The notes: generated from the letters alone by a model not told the origin. Shown: positions 24,716 through 34,342, counted from the first letter of the stretch. The stretch: DNA of 64,000 nt from an uncultured Gardnerella sp. (GCA_947088155.1 CAMUFL010000005.1:1-64000), one strand, 5' to 3'. Program-made: numbers and translations.

Positions 24716-26425
24716 TTACAAGCCTGCGTCTGCTAATGATACGTAGCCTGGGTCAATTAAACGTGACTTTAGATTTGTTGCGCTTACTGCCACTAGTCGC
24801 TCGTTAACAGTAGGGACAGTTTCCCCGTGTTCAATTTTTGTTTGCACTGTAGCGATTTTTTTGTCAAGTTTACCGTTTCTGTTCAAAGAATAACAAGTAG
24901 CAGTAAGATCTTGAACAATCTGCTTATGATTTTCTATAGTTGTCATCCATTGCTTTCCGCTCACAATGTTTGGCATAATATTTTTGTACGCGCCATAACC
25001 AGTTATTACTGGCCATTTCTTTGCTTCTGATTCTTCTTCCTCATCTTTTTTCTGCTGTTGTTGTAACTCTTTTTCGGTTTTCTTCGCAGAATCTTTTGGA
25101 GCAGGAACTGGTCTTTTATTAAGATCTCGTTTCCCTATGAAGTTTCCGATAACGTCCGGCAAATTGAAAGATGGGTTTATATCTGCTGCGCTTCCTTCAT
25201 AACCGAGATCGTTTAGTGCTTGTACGGCTTGTAAAGCAATTTGATCATCGAGTGCAATAATTCCATCAACGCGATGCCTTGAGTGTGAAAAAAGACTTGT
25301 ACTTCTCGTAATTCGTTTTGTTAACTCATTTTTCACAGAGTCAGCTACATCTGCGTCGAAAGCAACATTGGTCCAGTCTTTTTCGCTACTATTCACATTC
25401 AGTCTTCCAGAAGTGCTTATTAATGTCCCCGAAGCAAAATATGGTCTCAAAACTTTCCAAATGCCAGCGAATGCTTCTTCAGCAAAATCATCATGGAATG
25501 CTGTTTCGCTATTTGCATGCGTATTGTTGTTAGAATCATCATCCTCGTTTGCTTCGTCGCTGTTATTTTGTTGATTATTATTGTTTGCATTAATATTTTT
25601 TTGATTGTGACATGGCAAAAGAACTTCAATGTAGCGTGGATTTTCTTTAGTTGCACGATCTAGAGCGATTTTTTGTACCAGAGTTGTTGCTTGAATTTCG
25701 CCAATGGTTCTTGCGTCAGATAAATGGAACATCACATCAGGTTTGAAACCGCTAACACGTCGTGAGAGCATAACAACGTGTATTCCTGCCTTTTTTGCTA
25801 GGCTAAGTGATGATGCCAATCGTTTTTCTGCATTAAGCTCATCTTTGGATGATTGAGAGTTATCGGCATTTTGTAAATTTAAGTCCTGAGTATTTGATTT
25901 TTGCGTATTTTCAGAATTAGACGCAGGTAATGTTGCATAATCTCCATAGTTATTATTGCCGTTTTTGTTAGTCCATGGAGCTATAACAATTGTCGTTTTG
26001 CTTAATTGTTTTTTGACTTTTGAATTTTCGGAAACAGAATTGTGCTTTTCTGAATTATTCTGTTTTGCATTGTTCAATGAGCTTAGCAAATTTACTACAT
26101 AATCTTGCACATCGCGGCTTTGTTCTGAAAGGCTAGAAGAAGTTTTAGTAGTAATAGAATTATCGTCAAATCCCTTATCTTTTAACGATTTTATTAATTC
26201 TGGGACCAGTATATCCCACGTGCTTAGAGGCTTATTACGTGTTATTGCCAATCCATCTGATGGAGTAAAAACAATAACGTTACCGTGGTTCGCTTGTTCT
26301 TTATTTTCAGATTTTAAAGAAGTTTTTGTTGAACTTGCGCACGAGCTAACAACAAAAAGCATCGTAACTAATGCTGTCAGCATAACTAAAGAACGATGCA
26401 TAGTTCTGTTGCACAAACGAATCAT
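24716..26425 (-). CDS. Lipoprotein with periplasmic-binding-protein-like fold
   Basis: A 569-aa secreted lipoprotein. The signal peptide is MHRSLVMLTALVTMLFVV with a lipobox ending SSC, so the mature N-terminus would be a lipid-modified cysteine. Segments such as VIVFTPSDGLAITR, KKAGIHVVMLSRRVSGFKPD and VDGIIALDDQIALQAVQALNDLGYEG follow the type-I solute-binding (sugar/LacI-like) pattern. It is much longer than a usual sugar-binding protein (~330-430 aa), with Asn/Ser- and Glu/Lys-rich insertions. No ABC permease or ATPase genes flank it, so it is an orphan. The ligand is unknown. Confidence 0.78.
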   Translation of the reverse strand: MIRLCNRTMHRSLVMLTALVTMLFVVSSCASSTKTSLKSENKEQANHGNVIVFTPSDGLAITRNKPLSTWDILVPELIKSLKDKGFDDNSITTKTSSSLSEQSRDVQDYVVNLLSSLNNAKQNNSEKHNSVSENSKVKKQLSKTTIVIAPWTNKNGNNNYGDYATLPASNSENTQKSNTQDLNLQNADNSQSSKDELNAEKRLASSLSLAKKAGIHVVMLSRRVSGFKPDVMFHLSDARTIGEIQATTLVQKIALDRATKENPRYIEVLLPCHNQKNINANNNNQQNNSDEANEDDDSNNNTHANSETAFHDDFAEEAFAGIWKVLRPYFASGTLISTSGRLNVNSSEKDWTNVAFDADVADSVKNELTKRITRSTSLFSHSRHRVDGIIALDDQIALQAVQALNDLGYEGSAADINPSFNLPDVIGNFIGKRDLNKRPVPAPKDSAKKTEKELQQQQKKDEEEESEAKKWPVITGYGAYKNIMPNIVSGKQWMTTIENHKQIVQDLTATCYSLNRNGKLDKKIATVQTKIEHGETVPTVNERLVAVSATNLKSRLIDPGYVSLADAGL

Positions 26426-26548
26426 AGTAGTGACCTCTCGTTTCGTGGTCTATCTGTTGCTGTCTATATGTGTTCTACTTGTAACTATCTTCTAACATTG
26501 TATATAGCCGTGTGCTAAATACTTACATTGCTATTTTAGTGAGCAAAA

Positions 26549-27364
26549 TTATCTTATAGAACTTTTTATAAGACTTTCGCACATATTACGGTATTCGCTC
26601 ACGTAGCCTCCACCAAAGAACACGCAATGTCCTGCAATAGGGTAGAGCTGCCAAATAATCATGCGCTGCTCAAAACCTGCTTTAAGTGGATGAACAGACT
26701 GATAGCCGTCTAAAATCTGCTTAAAATAGCTGATTCCAAATAAATGAAGCATCGCTAAATCTTCTTCGCGGTGCCCACCATGTGCTGCAGGGTCGATTAG
26801 AACAGCTTCAGTGTGTTCGCCGTCTGAACTTTTAGTCCATAACACGTTTCCGCTCCACAAGTCTCCGTGAACTCGAGCAGGCTTATCTTCTGCAGCTTTT
26901 CCTAATAAATCAGGCAGCGCATCAATAACTTCGTTTGTAAGATCTAAGTCGCTTTTAGTAAGCTCTCCGCGAGCAATCCCAAGCTCAACCATAGGGCGCA
27001 ATCGTCCGTCCGCAAGGTAGTCAATAACATTACTCCAAGTGCCAGTTGGCATTTCAACTGGATCACTTAAAGGTCCAAAATAGCATGTGCCATCGTAATC
27101 TGCTGGTGCTTCACCAAAATATTTTGCACCGTAATCGTGCATATGAGCGAGCGCTGCACCAAACTCAAATGCAGCAAGTGGTGTTGCTGAGTGAGTGTCA
27201 ATGCGCTCAATATTAAGGTAACCGTTTCCCCAATCAAATACTTCAGCCACTCTAGGGCCGCCGTATTTGTGAGCTTCAGAAAGCCATTTTAAGCCTTTAC
27301 CTTCGCATTCAAAGAAACGCTCAGGCGCGTATAATCTACTTTTCTTATATACAGCGTTGTTCAT
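26549..27364 (-). CDS. Fructosamine kinase-like protein
   Basis: Member of the fructosamine/ketosamine-3-kinase family in the protein-kinase-like fold; relatives phosphorylate sugar-derived adducts on amino groups. Visible elements: YKKSRLY with the probable ATP lysine, FECEGKGLKWL (helix C Glu), catalytic loop RVHGDLWSGNVLW, and the metal motif IDPAAHGGHREEDLAM. At 271 aa the N-terminal lobe is short: there is little sequence before the YKK strand and no clear glycine-rich loop. The ATG at 27364 is chosen over 27400 because a GAAGG site lies just before it. Substrate unproven. Confidence 0.85.
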   Translation of the reverse strand: MNNAVYKKSRLYAPERFFECEGKGLKWLSEAHKYGGPRVAEVFDWGNGYLNIERIDTHSATPLAAFEFGAALAHMHDYGAKYFGEAPADYDGTCYFGPLSDPVEMPTGTWSNVIDYLADGRLRPMVELGIARGELTKSDLDLTNEVIDALPDLLGKAAEDKPARVHGDLWSGNVLWTKSSDGEHTEAVLIDPAAHGGHREEDLAMLHLFGISYFKQILDGYQSVHPLKAGFEQRMIIWQLYPIAGHCVFFGGGYVSEYRNMCESLIKSSIR

Positions 27365-27454
27365 AGAAGCCTTCTTAACGTAGTAGCGCATACGAAACAT
27401 GCGCTACATACTTAATAAAATATTTATTAATAAATTAAATTATTCCCAAGCTCA

Positions 27455-27898
27455 CTATTTTACTGAAGTATTAGCACAATGAGCGATGCTGCGTTTAATT
27501 TGCAATAAGATGAGTACAATACTTACGCCAAGTAGGATGTGTCCGATTCCTGCTAAACCAGTTATGGCAAAATCTATAGATGGACTGAGATGTAGACGTA
27601 GTACTTGTGCAATTCCACGAGTAATCATCATTACTGCTGTTAGGTTGAGTCCAATATGATAAGTTATTAAGATTCTCGTAGTTTTTTCGTTACTAAAACT
27701 GAAGTTTTTCTCAACTAGTATAAGTAACAGAAAAACAACCATGCCAAGCATAAAGTAGTGTGTGTGAACTACAGCAAGCATACTTTTTGCATGGAAAGCA
27801 TTAAATTTTGTAAATTCGCGATAAAAGACGCCGCCAATCATGGCGAGGACAGCATACAACAAAGACGTATTAATATAACGTTTCATAACATGGTTCAT
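27455..27898 (-). CDS. DUF2871 family membrane protein
   Basis: A 147-aa protein with four membrane helices (SLLYAVLAMIGGVFYREF; VVHTHYFMLGMVVFLLLILV; RILITYHIGLNLTAVMMITR; GLAGIGHILLGVSIVLILL). Conserved histidines sit near helix ends (HAKS, HTHYF, YHIGL, GHILLG), which suggests metal or heme contacts but proves nothing. The pattern matches DUF2871. The ATG at 27898 follows AAGGAAG. It is followed on the minus strand by the kinase-like gene; the preceding gene is another small membrane protein. Confidence 0.8.
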   Translation of the reverse strand: MNHVMKRYINTSLLYAVLAMIGGVFYREFTKFNAFHAKSMLAVVHTHYFMLGMVVFLLLILVEKNFSFSNEKTTRILITYHIGLNLTAVMMITRGIAQVLRLHLSPSIDFAITGLAGIGHILLGVSIVLILLQIKRSIAHCANTSVK

Positions 27899-27972
27899 AG
27901 TAACTTCCTTACGTAGAGTGATAGTCAAATATTCACTAGTAATGTTGCTGGTGTTGCAAGTGTTTGTAAGCG

Positions 27973-28413
27973 CTATTGCATAGTATGAGTGTTTTTGTAA
28001 CGCGGATATACAGTTTTAGCAAATTGATAACCAAAAAGTAATCCTGCTAAGGCTAATGCGGAGCCTAATCCCGTATAAAACACGGCAATAAAGCGTTCTG
28101 GAGCGATATTTGTTGCACGAAGAACAATTCCAAAAGTCATCATAAAAGCCATGATTATAAAAGATTTAACGTCAAAGAATTTAAGGAAAAACTGCTTTTC
28201 TTCCACATAGCCGTTAATTCTTTGAGTATGTTTTTTAACGAGTTTTCCAAAAATAAGGAATTGGAATATTGCAAAAACTAATAACGATAAAGCGTAATTT
28301 AGTGGCTGCAAATAATTTGGGTATGCCAATAAGCCAATCTTAAGAATATTAAAACCAGCAGCTCCCCAAACTAAGCAAGCAATAAGAAGTAACGTATTTT
28401 TTTGTACTTTCAA
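27973..28413 (-). CDS. Small membrane protein, unknown function
   Basis: 146 aa with four predicted membrane segments (TLLLIACLVWGAAGFNILKI; ALSLLVFAIFQFLIFGKLV; FIIMAFMMTFGIVLRA; FYTGLGSALALAGLLFGYQF). The loop between helices 2 and 3 is basic and contains HTQRINGYVEEKQFF. I do not recognise a family. It precedes the DUF2871 gene on the same strand with a 74-bp gap, so the two may be co-transcribed. Confidence 0.75.
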   Translation of the reverse strand: MKVQKNTLLLIACLVWGAAGFNILKIGLLAYPNYLQPLNYALSLLVFAIFQFLIFGKLVKKHTQRINGYVEEKQFFLKFFDVKSFIIMAFMMTFGIVLRATNIAPERFIAVFYTGLGSALALAGLLFGYQFAKTVYPRYKNTHTMQ

Positions 28414-28615
28414 TTCACAACCTCTTTAATATTTATAGTTTTATTGAATTTTACCTAATTTTCTAATCTTTATTTGCTCAAAAAGTTTATTTACTATTGT
28501 AATGATTTATTTTGCGAAATAATCATAAAATCTTAATCTTGTGTGCATATTAGGAAAACTTACGTTAAAACCACATATTTTCTTAATAAAATATCAACAA
28601 AACTTGTAAAAAGTG

Positions 28616-28645
28616 TTGCGTAATGACGATATTAGACGCTATAGT
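28616..28645 (+). promoter_or_regulatory. Candidate leuS promoter giving a leaderless mRNA
   Basis: -35 TTGCGT (28616-28621), 18-nt spacer, -10 TATAGT (28640-28645). The leuS ATG begins only 9 nt after the -10, where transcription would start. No ribosome binding site fits between. Confidence 0.5.
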
Positions 28646-28653
28646 CCTAGGGT

Positions 28654-31638
28654 ATGAACGACAACGATCAACAGTATGCAACAGCTGACAACAAAGCTAC
28701 TATTGCTGAGCCAGCTTTTCGTTACAACGCGCAGCTCGCACAAGATATTGAGCAGCGCTGGCAAAAAACCTGGGATGAACAAGGCACGTTCTGGGCTGCT
28801 AATGTTAAAGGCGATTTGAAGGATGGCGAAGGCAAGCTTGCTGACGGTCGTCCTTCTTTCTTTGCAATGGACATGTTCCCGTATCCTTCCGGCAAAGGTT
28901 TACACGTTGGACATCCTCTTGGATATTTGGCAACGGATGTTGTAAGCCGTTACCATCGCATGAAGGGTGAGAATGTTCTTCATGCAATGGGTTACGACGC
29001 TTTTGGTTTGCCAGCAGAACAGTATGCTGTTCAAACTGGTCAGCATCCGCGCATCACCACTGAGGCAAATATTGCTAATATGCGCAGGCAGTTGCATCGT
29101 ATGGGCTTGAGTTTTGACGATCGTAGGTCTTTTGCAACGATTGACACAAATTATGTGCGTTGGACGCAATGGATTTTCTCGAAGCTTTATGACGCTTGGT
29201 ATGACACTGATTTTGTGCGCAAAGACGGCGGAAAGGGTTCTGCTCGTCCGATTGCTGAACTCGTTGATGAGTTTAAGAGCGGCAAGCGCGAAATTCCTGG
29301 TTTTGCAGGCAAAAAGTGGGAAGAGCTTAATAAAGTAGAGCAAGCGGATGTATTAAACAATTTCCGCATTGCTTATATTTCTAAATCTCCTGTAAATTGG
29401 TGCCCAGGCTTGGGAACTGTGCTTGCAAACGAGGAAGTTACTGCAGAAGGTAAGTCTGAACGCGGAAACTTCCCAGTATTCCAGCGCAACCTTCGCCAGT
29501 GGTCCATGCGAATTACCGCTTATGGACACCGCTTGGTGGAAGATTTGAACACTATTGATTGGCCAGAAAAAGTTAAGCTTATGCAGCGAAACTGGATCGG
29601 CGAATCTCACGGTGCATCTGTGCACTTTGAAGTGCCATGTGCGGACGGCGAAACGCGCGATTTGGAAGTGTACACTACTCGTCCAGACACGCTTTTTGGT
29701 ACAACGTTTGCGGTTGTTTCCGTAGATCACCCAATTCTTGAGCATGTTCCAGAAGCTTGGGGTGCGGACGTTCCAGAAAGCTGGAAGGGCGGTTACGCAA
29801 GTCTTAAAGAAGGCTTGGCAGAGTATCAAGCTCAAGCTCGCGCGAAGACTGCTAAAGATCGCACGGAAGATGCAGGAGCAAAAACCGGCTTGTTTACTGG
29901 TCTTTACGCAATTAATCCTGTAACTGGAGCAAAACTTCCGCTGTTTGCTGCTGACTACGTGCTTATGGGTTACGGTACAGGCGCAATTATGGCGGTTCCT
30001 GGCGGCGACCAGCGCGATTATGATTTCGCAAAAGCATTCGGTTTGCCAGTAATTTACACTGTTGAGCCTTTGCCTGATTCCGAAGAAAAGTTGGCAGATT
30101 ACGAAGGTAAAGCTCCGTTTGTTTCTCACGACGGAATTGTTATTAATTCAGCAGTAGAACATACGCACAAGCTTGGTGACGCTTTGTCTATTAACGGTTT
30201 GCGCGTAGACGAAGCTATTAAAAAGGTGACTACTTGGCTTGAAGCTGCAGGCGTAGGAAAAGGTAGGGTTTCTTACCGACTTCGCGACTGGCTGTTCTCT
30301 CGCCAGCGCTACTGGGGTGAGCCATTCCCAATCGTTTATGACGAAGATGGTGTTGCTCACTTAGTGCCAGATAGCGAGCTTCCAATTGCATTGCCGGACG
30401 TTCCTGACTATCAGCCAAAAACTTACGCTCCAGACGATGCAAATTCGGAGCCTGAAGCACCTTTGAGCCGAAACGAAGATTGGGTAAAAGTTCAGCTCGA
30501 CCTTGGCGATGGCGTAAAAACCTACTATCGTGACACCAACACTATGCCGAACTGGGCTGGTTCTTGCTGGTATTACATGCGCTACTTGGATCCAAACGAT
30601 GCTGAGCATATGGTTGACAGCGATGAATACGACTACTGGATGGGCACAAACCGTCCAGGCAAAGAGCACGTATCTGGAGGCGTTGACCTTTACGTTGGTG
30701 GTGTAGAGCATGCAGTTTTGCACTTGCTTTACTCGCGCTTCTGGCATAAGGCGCTTTACGACTTGGGTTACGTGGATTCTGCTGAACCATTCCACCGCTT
30801 GTTTAACCAGGGTATGATTCAGGCTTACGCTTATACGGATGAGCGCGGACAGTACGTTCCTGCTGACGAGGTTGAAGAAGGTGCTTCAAACAGCGCTGGT
30901 GAGCCAACCTTTACATGGCACGGCGAAACCGTGAACCGCGAGTTCGGCAAAATGGGCAAGAGCTTAAAGAATATTGTGACTCCAGACTACATGTACGAGA
31001 ACTACGGTGCAGATACGTTCCGCTTGTACGAAATGAGCATGGGTCCGCTTTCTGAGTCTCGCCCGTGGAATACGCGTAACGTCGTTGGTGGCATGCGATT
31101 CTTGCAGCGCTTGTGGCGTAACGTTGTGAACGAAGAAACCGGAGCTTGCGTGGTAACCGACGACGCACTCGACGAGAAGACGTTGAAGATTCTTAACAAC
31201 ACAATTGCAGAAGTGACTGTGGAAATGGAAGCAATGCGTCCAAATACTGCAATTGCTAAGCTGATTGTGCTTAACAACCACTTGACTTCGCTTCCTCACG
31301 TGCCGCGAGCAGCTGTCGAGCCGCTGGTTCTTATGCTGGCTCCAATCGCGCCGCATATTTGCGAAGAAATGTGGAGCAAGCTTGGACACGCAAAGTCGAT
31401 TGCTCACGCAGATTGGCCTGTTGCGGATTCTCGCTACGTTGGTGAGGATACTGTTACTGCCGTTGTGCAAATAAAGGGCAAGGTTCGAGCAAAGCTTGAA
31501 GTTGATCCAAATATTGACGCTTCTGAACTTGAAAAGCTTGCGCTAGAAGCTGTAGCTGATCGCTTGGGTGGTAAGGCTCCGCGCAAGGTGATTGTGAAGG
31601 CTCCGAAGATTGTGTCTATTGTGCCAGACGAAAGCTGA
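28654..31638 (+). CDS. leuS: Leucyl-tRNA synthetase
   Basis: Class I synthetase charging tRNA-Leu. The HIGH-type motif is PYPSGKGLHVGHPLGY and the KMSKS motif appears as KMGKSLKN. The CP1 editing domain includes TTRPDTLFGTTF and the GTGAIMAVPGGDQRDYDF motif that binds the mischarged tRNA end. An LLYSRFWHKAL tRNA-contact segment and the anticodon-binding domain complete it. It is 994 aa, longer than E. coli LeuS because of inserts, e.g. near residue 190 (GGKGSARPIAELVDEFKSGK). It appears monocistronic with its own terminator. Confidence 0.98.
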   Translation: MNDNDQQYATADNKATIAEPAFRYNAQLAQDIEQRWQKTWDEQGTFWAANVKGDLKDGEGKLADGRPSFFAMDMFPYPSGKGLHVGHPLGYLATDVVSRYHRMKGENVLHAMGYDAFGLPAEQYAVQTGQHPRITTEANIANMRRQLHRMGLSFDDRRSFATIDTNYVRWTQWIFSKLYDAWYDTDFVRKDGGKGSARPIAELVDEFKSGKREIPGFAGKKWEELNKVEQADVLNNFRIAYISKSPVNWCPGLGTVLANEEVTAEGKSERGNFPVFQRNLRQWSMRITAYGHRLVEDLNTIDWPEKVKLMQRNWIGESHGASVHFEVPCADGETRDLEVYTTRPDTLFGTTFAVVSVDHPILEHVPEAWGADVPESWKGGYASLKEGLAEYQAQARAKTAKDRTEDAGAKTGLFTGLYAINPVTGAKLPLFAADYVLMGYGTGAIMAVPGGDQRDYDFAKAFGLPVIYTVEPLPDSEEKLADYEGKAPFVSHDGIVINSAVEHTHKLGDALSINGLRVDEAIKKVTTWLEAAGVGKGRVSYRLRDWLFSRQRYWGEPFPIVYDEDGVAHLVPDSELPIALPDVPDYQPKTYAPDDANSEPEAPLSRNEDWVKVQLDLGDGVKTYYRDTNTMPNWAGSCWYYMRYLDPNDAEHMVDSDEYDYWMGTNRPGKEHVSGGVDLYVGGVEHAVLHLLYSRFWHKALYDLGYVDSAEPFHRLFNQGMIQAYAYTDERGQYVPADEVEEGASNSAGEPTFTWHGETVNREFGKMGKSLKNIVTPDYMYENYGADTFRLYEMSMGPLSESRPWNTRNVVGGMRFLQRLWRNVVNEETGACVVTDDALDEKTLKILNNTIAEVTVEMEAMRPNTAIAKLIVLNNHLTSLPHVPRAAVEPLVLMLAPIAPHICEEMWSKLGHAKSIAHADWPVADSRYVGEDTVTAVVQIKGKVRAKLEVDPNIDASELEKLALEAVADRLGGKAPRKVIVKAPKIVSIVPDES

Positions 31639-31662
31639 GTCGAAGCTAAAATCTGCTTAATT

Positions 31663-31704
31663 AATGCTGTATTGCGCGATTTTTCGTGCTTTACAGCATT
31701 TTTT
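31663..31704 (+). terminator. Terminator after leuS
   Basis: Stem AATGCTGTA (31663-31671) with TACAGCATT (31692-31700), followed by further T residues. Confidence 0.85.
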
Positions 31705-31791
31705 GCTTTTAACCACAGGCGCATATTTTTGTTGCGAAGTGTTATAAGTTGCCCAATAGTTAAGTTAAGAACTTTAAGAGTTGGGGGATTT

Positions 31792-32577
31792 ATGGAAGAC
31801 TTTGAGCAGAATTTTGGGCAGAATCATGAGCATAATTTTAGGCTTAATAAGCCTGCGTCTGATTTGCCTAGGAGGCGAATTGCAACGTCTTTAGAAGAAT
31901 TTTCTAACAGCAATGTTGGTAAAAATTTTAGTGACGACTATTGCGAAAAAGCTTGTAATTCTTTTGATGAAGAAATTATAAGTAGAAAAACTCATCCTAG
32001 ATTTCACATGAAGCCTGTACATACGCTTGCTTTAATGCTGATACTAGTTGCGGCTCTTTGTGCAAGCTTGACAATGCTTATTTCTCAATCCTTAACATAT
32101 CAACGAGTTCAGAACGAAAAAGCAGGCGCGTTTGCAATAGAAAACGACGATACTAGTCGCGAAAAGCATTCTTTTAGCGATTTAAAAGGTAACAATAAAA
32201 ATGATGATGAAGAAAAAAGTGTAAGTAATGAACTCGACGAAAACAGCGGAGGTGACGGAAGTAAAGGCAACAGAGGAAGTAAAGGTGATAGTAACGACAA
32301 AAACGACGTGAGCAACAAAAGCGACAGAAGTAATAAAAGTGACAGAAGCGACAAAAATACTGCTTCTAATCAAAGTAGCACTGGCAGAATCAATATAAAC
32401 ACGGCAACGCTTGATCAACTAGAAACCTTAAAAGGAATCGGTCCCAAAACTGCTGCGCGCATTATCGCTCAGCGTAAAAGAGTTGGTTATTTTCGCAGTT
32501 TAGAAGATTTGATGCAAATTAAAGGAATTGGGCCTAAAACCTTGAATAAATTCCGTGGGAATGTTGACGTCAAATAG
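31792..32577 (+). CDS. comEA: ComEA-like DNA-binding protein (helix-hairpin-helix)
   Basis: Surface DNA receptor of the competence/transformation system. It has a cytoplasmic N-terminus, one membrane helix (TLALMLILVAALCASLTMLI), a Ser/Lys/Asp/Asn-rich flexible linker, and a C-terminal tandem HhH domain (ININTATLDQLETLKGIGPK, IKGIGPKTLNKFRG) that binds duplex DNA. The ATG at 31792 follows a GGGGG-containing site; upstream frame is not supported. It is 261 aa. comEC starts 7 bp downstream, so the two form an operon. Confidence 0.93.
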   Translation: MEDFEQNFGQNHEHNFRLNKPASDLPRRRIATSLEEFSNSNVGKNFSDDYCEKACNSFDEEIISRKTHPRFHMKPVHTLALMLILVAALCASLTMLISQSLTYQRVQNEKAGAFAIENDDTSREKHSFSDLKGNNKNDDEEKSVSNELDENSGGDGSKGNRGSKGDSNDKNDVSNKSDRSNKSDRSDKNTASNQSSTGRININTATLDQLETLKGIGPKTAARIIAQRKRVGYFRSLEDLMQIKGIGPKTLNKFRGNVDVK

Positions 32578-32584
32578 GTGAATT

Positions 32585-34276
32585 ATGCGAGAAAACGTAG
32601 AAAAAGTAGAAAACGTTTCTGGAAGTCGTGACTTTCGTATGATTCCTGTTGCTGCAGCGTGCTGGGCTGGGTGCTTAATTGGAAAATTCTTATGCGATTT
32701 TACTATAATTTATTGCATTTCAATAGTTTTATTCAATGCAACTATAGTTTCGATTTTTATATTTTGCAAAAAATTTAAGTTTTTTATATGGCGTAGAACA
32801 GTTTTAGTGATAATAAACGCTTTTGTAGCTGCGTTCATGCTTTCGTACATAACTCAATATGTGATATCTGGTGACGTTATTATGCGAGAAATACGCGGCA
32901 ATAATCCTACTAAAGCACTGTATTCTCGAGGAAATAATGCCGGGCGCGCACATTTTGCAGAATTTACAGTAGTTACTCCTGTGCGCTCGTCTAGAAGTTT
33001 TAAGGGAGATTGCCAAGCTAATGTTCAAGTGCATAAGTTTGATGCGCAAAAAAGTTACGTTCAAGTGCGACTGTATGCGTATTCGCCAATATGCAAGCAA
33101 CTTAGCTATGGTTCGAGTCTAACTGTTCCTGTTATCGTGAAAGCTTCGAGATTTGATAGTAGTAAGCCTGAATTGCATGTAGAAAAAACTCAACGAAATT
33201 TGCATGTTGTACAAGACTCAGACTTTTGGCACAAAGTCGTTAGTAATTTGTGGAAATCGTTTTATGACGTAACAAATAAGCTCGATATGCAAGGCAGAAT
33301 GTTGGTTCCTGGAGTAACTGTTGGCATGCTTGGGCAAGAATATGTGCCAGTAGAGGATGCAAGTTCACTTGAGCCTGTCGACGAAACTTATGCGAATATG
33401 ACACGTCAACATTTTCAACATGCTGGAATCATGCATGTTATGGCAGTTTCAGGCGGACACTTTTTGCTACTTAGTATGATTATTCGCAAGTTTTGCGCAC
33501 GATTACTGTTGGCTCGTTGGGCTACATCTTTAATACAAATTACGTTGCAAATTGCTTTGGCTGCGATAGTTTACCCTTCTGCATCTGTGCTTCGAGCGTT
33601 AATTATGGGAATAATATCCGCTGTTGCGTGGTGTTGCAAACGTCCATACCAGTCAGTTAGTGCTTTAAGTTGGACTGTTATTGGAGTGTTACTAGTAAAC
33701 CCTTCGTATGCTTGGGATTATGCTTTTGCTCTTTCTTCTGCAGCAACTTTGGGAATTGTTGTTATGGGAGTGCCGATTTCTAAAACGCTTGCAAAATATA
33801 TGCCATCTTGTGTTGCTTCTGCGCTAGCTATAACGCTTTCTGCACAATTTTGGACTATGCCAGTGCAAATTCTTATGCAACCGGAAGTGTCTTTTATGTC
33901 TGTGCCAGCTAATCTAATAGTTGCGCCTCTTATGGATTGGGCAACAGTGTGCGGCTTAATTTCACTAGTTTGTGCGAGCTTTAACGGTGGATTATCGCTT
34001 ATTTTTGCGAGAGCTTCATCAATTGGAACAAGCTTTATGCAAAAGTGCGCGTGTTGGTGCGATGAAGTATCTTTTGGCGTGTTTCCATGGATAAAAGGTG
34101 CTGCAGGAGCGTGGGCAATGTTGTGTGCAGAATTTGTGATATTGGCTTTGTTTATGCTAGCTTTGCGAGCTTTTCGCAATAAGTATTATGTTCAAAGAGC
34201 TAGCATAATTGGTCAACTGTGGTCTGCTTCGGCAAAGCGAACATTACGAGAAGCAGAGAAAATTTTCGAAGAGTAG
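32585..34276 (+). CDS. comEC: ComEC/Rec2 competence channel, lacking the metallo-beta-lactamase domain
   Basis: Predicted channel that passes single-stranded DNA across the membrane during transformation. It has N-terminal membrane helices, an OB-like region (residues ~120-230), then the competence domain: MTRQHFQHAGIMHVMAVSGGH, YPSASVLRALIMGIISAVAW, followed by several helices (LSAQFWTMPVQILM, SVPANLIVAPLMDWATVCGL). At 563 aa it stops before the C-terminal metallo-beta-lactamase domain present in 750-800 aa ComEC proteins, and no such gene follows. The frame is intact, so this is a natural short form rather than an obvious break. Confidence 0.92.
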   Translation: MRENVEKVENVSGSRDFRMIPVAAACWAGCLIGKFLCDFTIIYCISIVLFNATIVSIFIFCKKFKFFIWRRTVLVIINAFVAAFMLSYITQYVISGDVIMREIRGNNPTKALYSRGNNAGRAHFAEFTVVTPVRSSRSFKGDCQANVQVHKFDAQKSYVQVRLYAYSPICKQLSYGSSLTVPVIVKASRFDSSKPELHVEKTQRNLHVVQDSDFWHKVVSNLWKSFYDVTNKLDMQGRMLVPGVTVGMLGQEYVPVEDASSLEPVDETYANMTRQHFQHAGIMHVMAVSGGHFLLLSMIIRKFCARLLLARWATSLIQITLQIALAAIVYPSASVLRALIMGIISAVAWCCKRPYQSVSALSWTVIGVLLVNPSYAWDYAFALSSAATLGIVVMGVPISKTLAKYMPSCVASALAITLSAQFWTMPVQILMQPEVSFMSVPANLIVAPLMDWATVCGLISLVCASFNGGLSLIFARASSIGTSFMQKCACWCDEVSFGVFPWIKGAAGAWAMLCAEFVILALFMLALRAFRNKYYVQRASIIGQLWSASAKRTLREAEKIFEE

Positions 34277-34342
34277 CAAACACGCACGCATATTCGAATG
34301 CAATATTATGATGGTTAAGAGTTGGTTGGTTTAAGGAGCATT

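Noticed and set aside
32109..32418. Open minus-strand frames rich in Ser/Leu opposite the comEA linker
   Set aside because: They arise from the low-complexity Ser/Lys/Asp codons of comEA.
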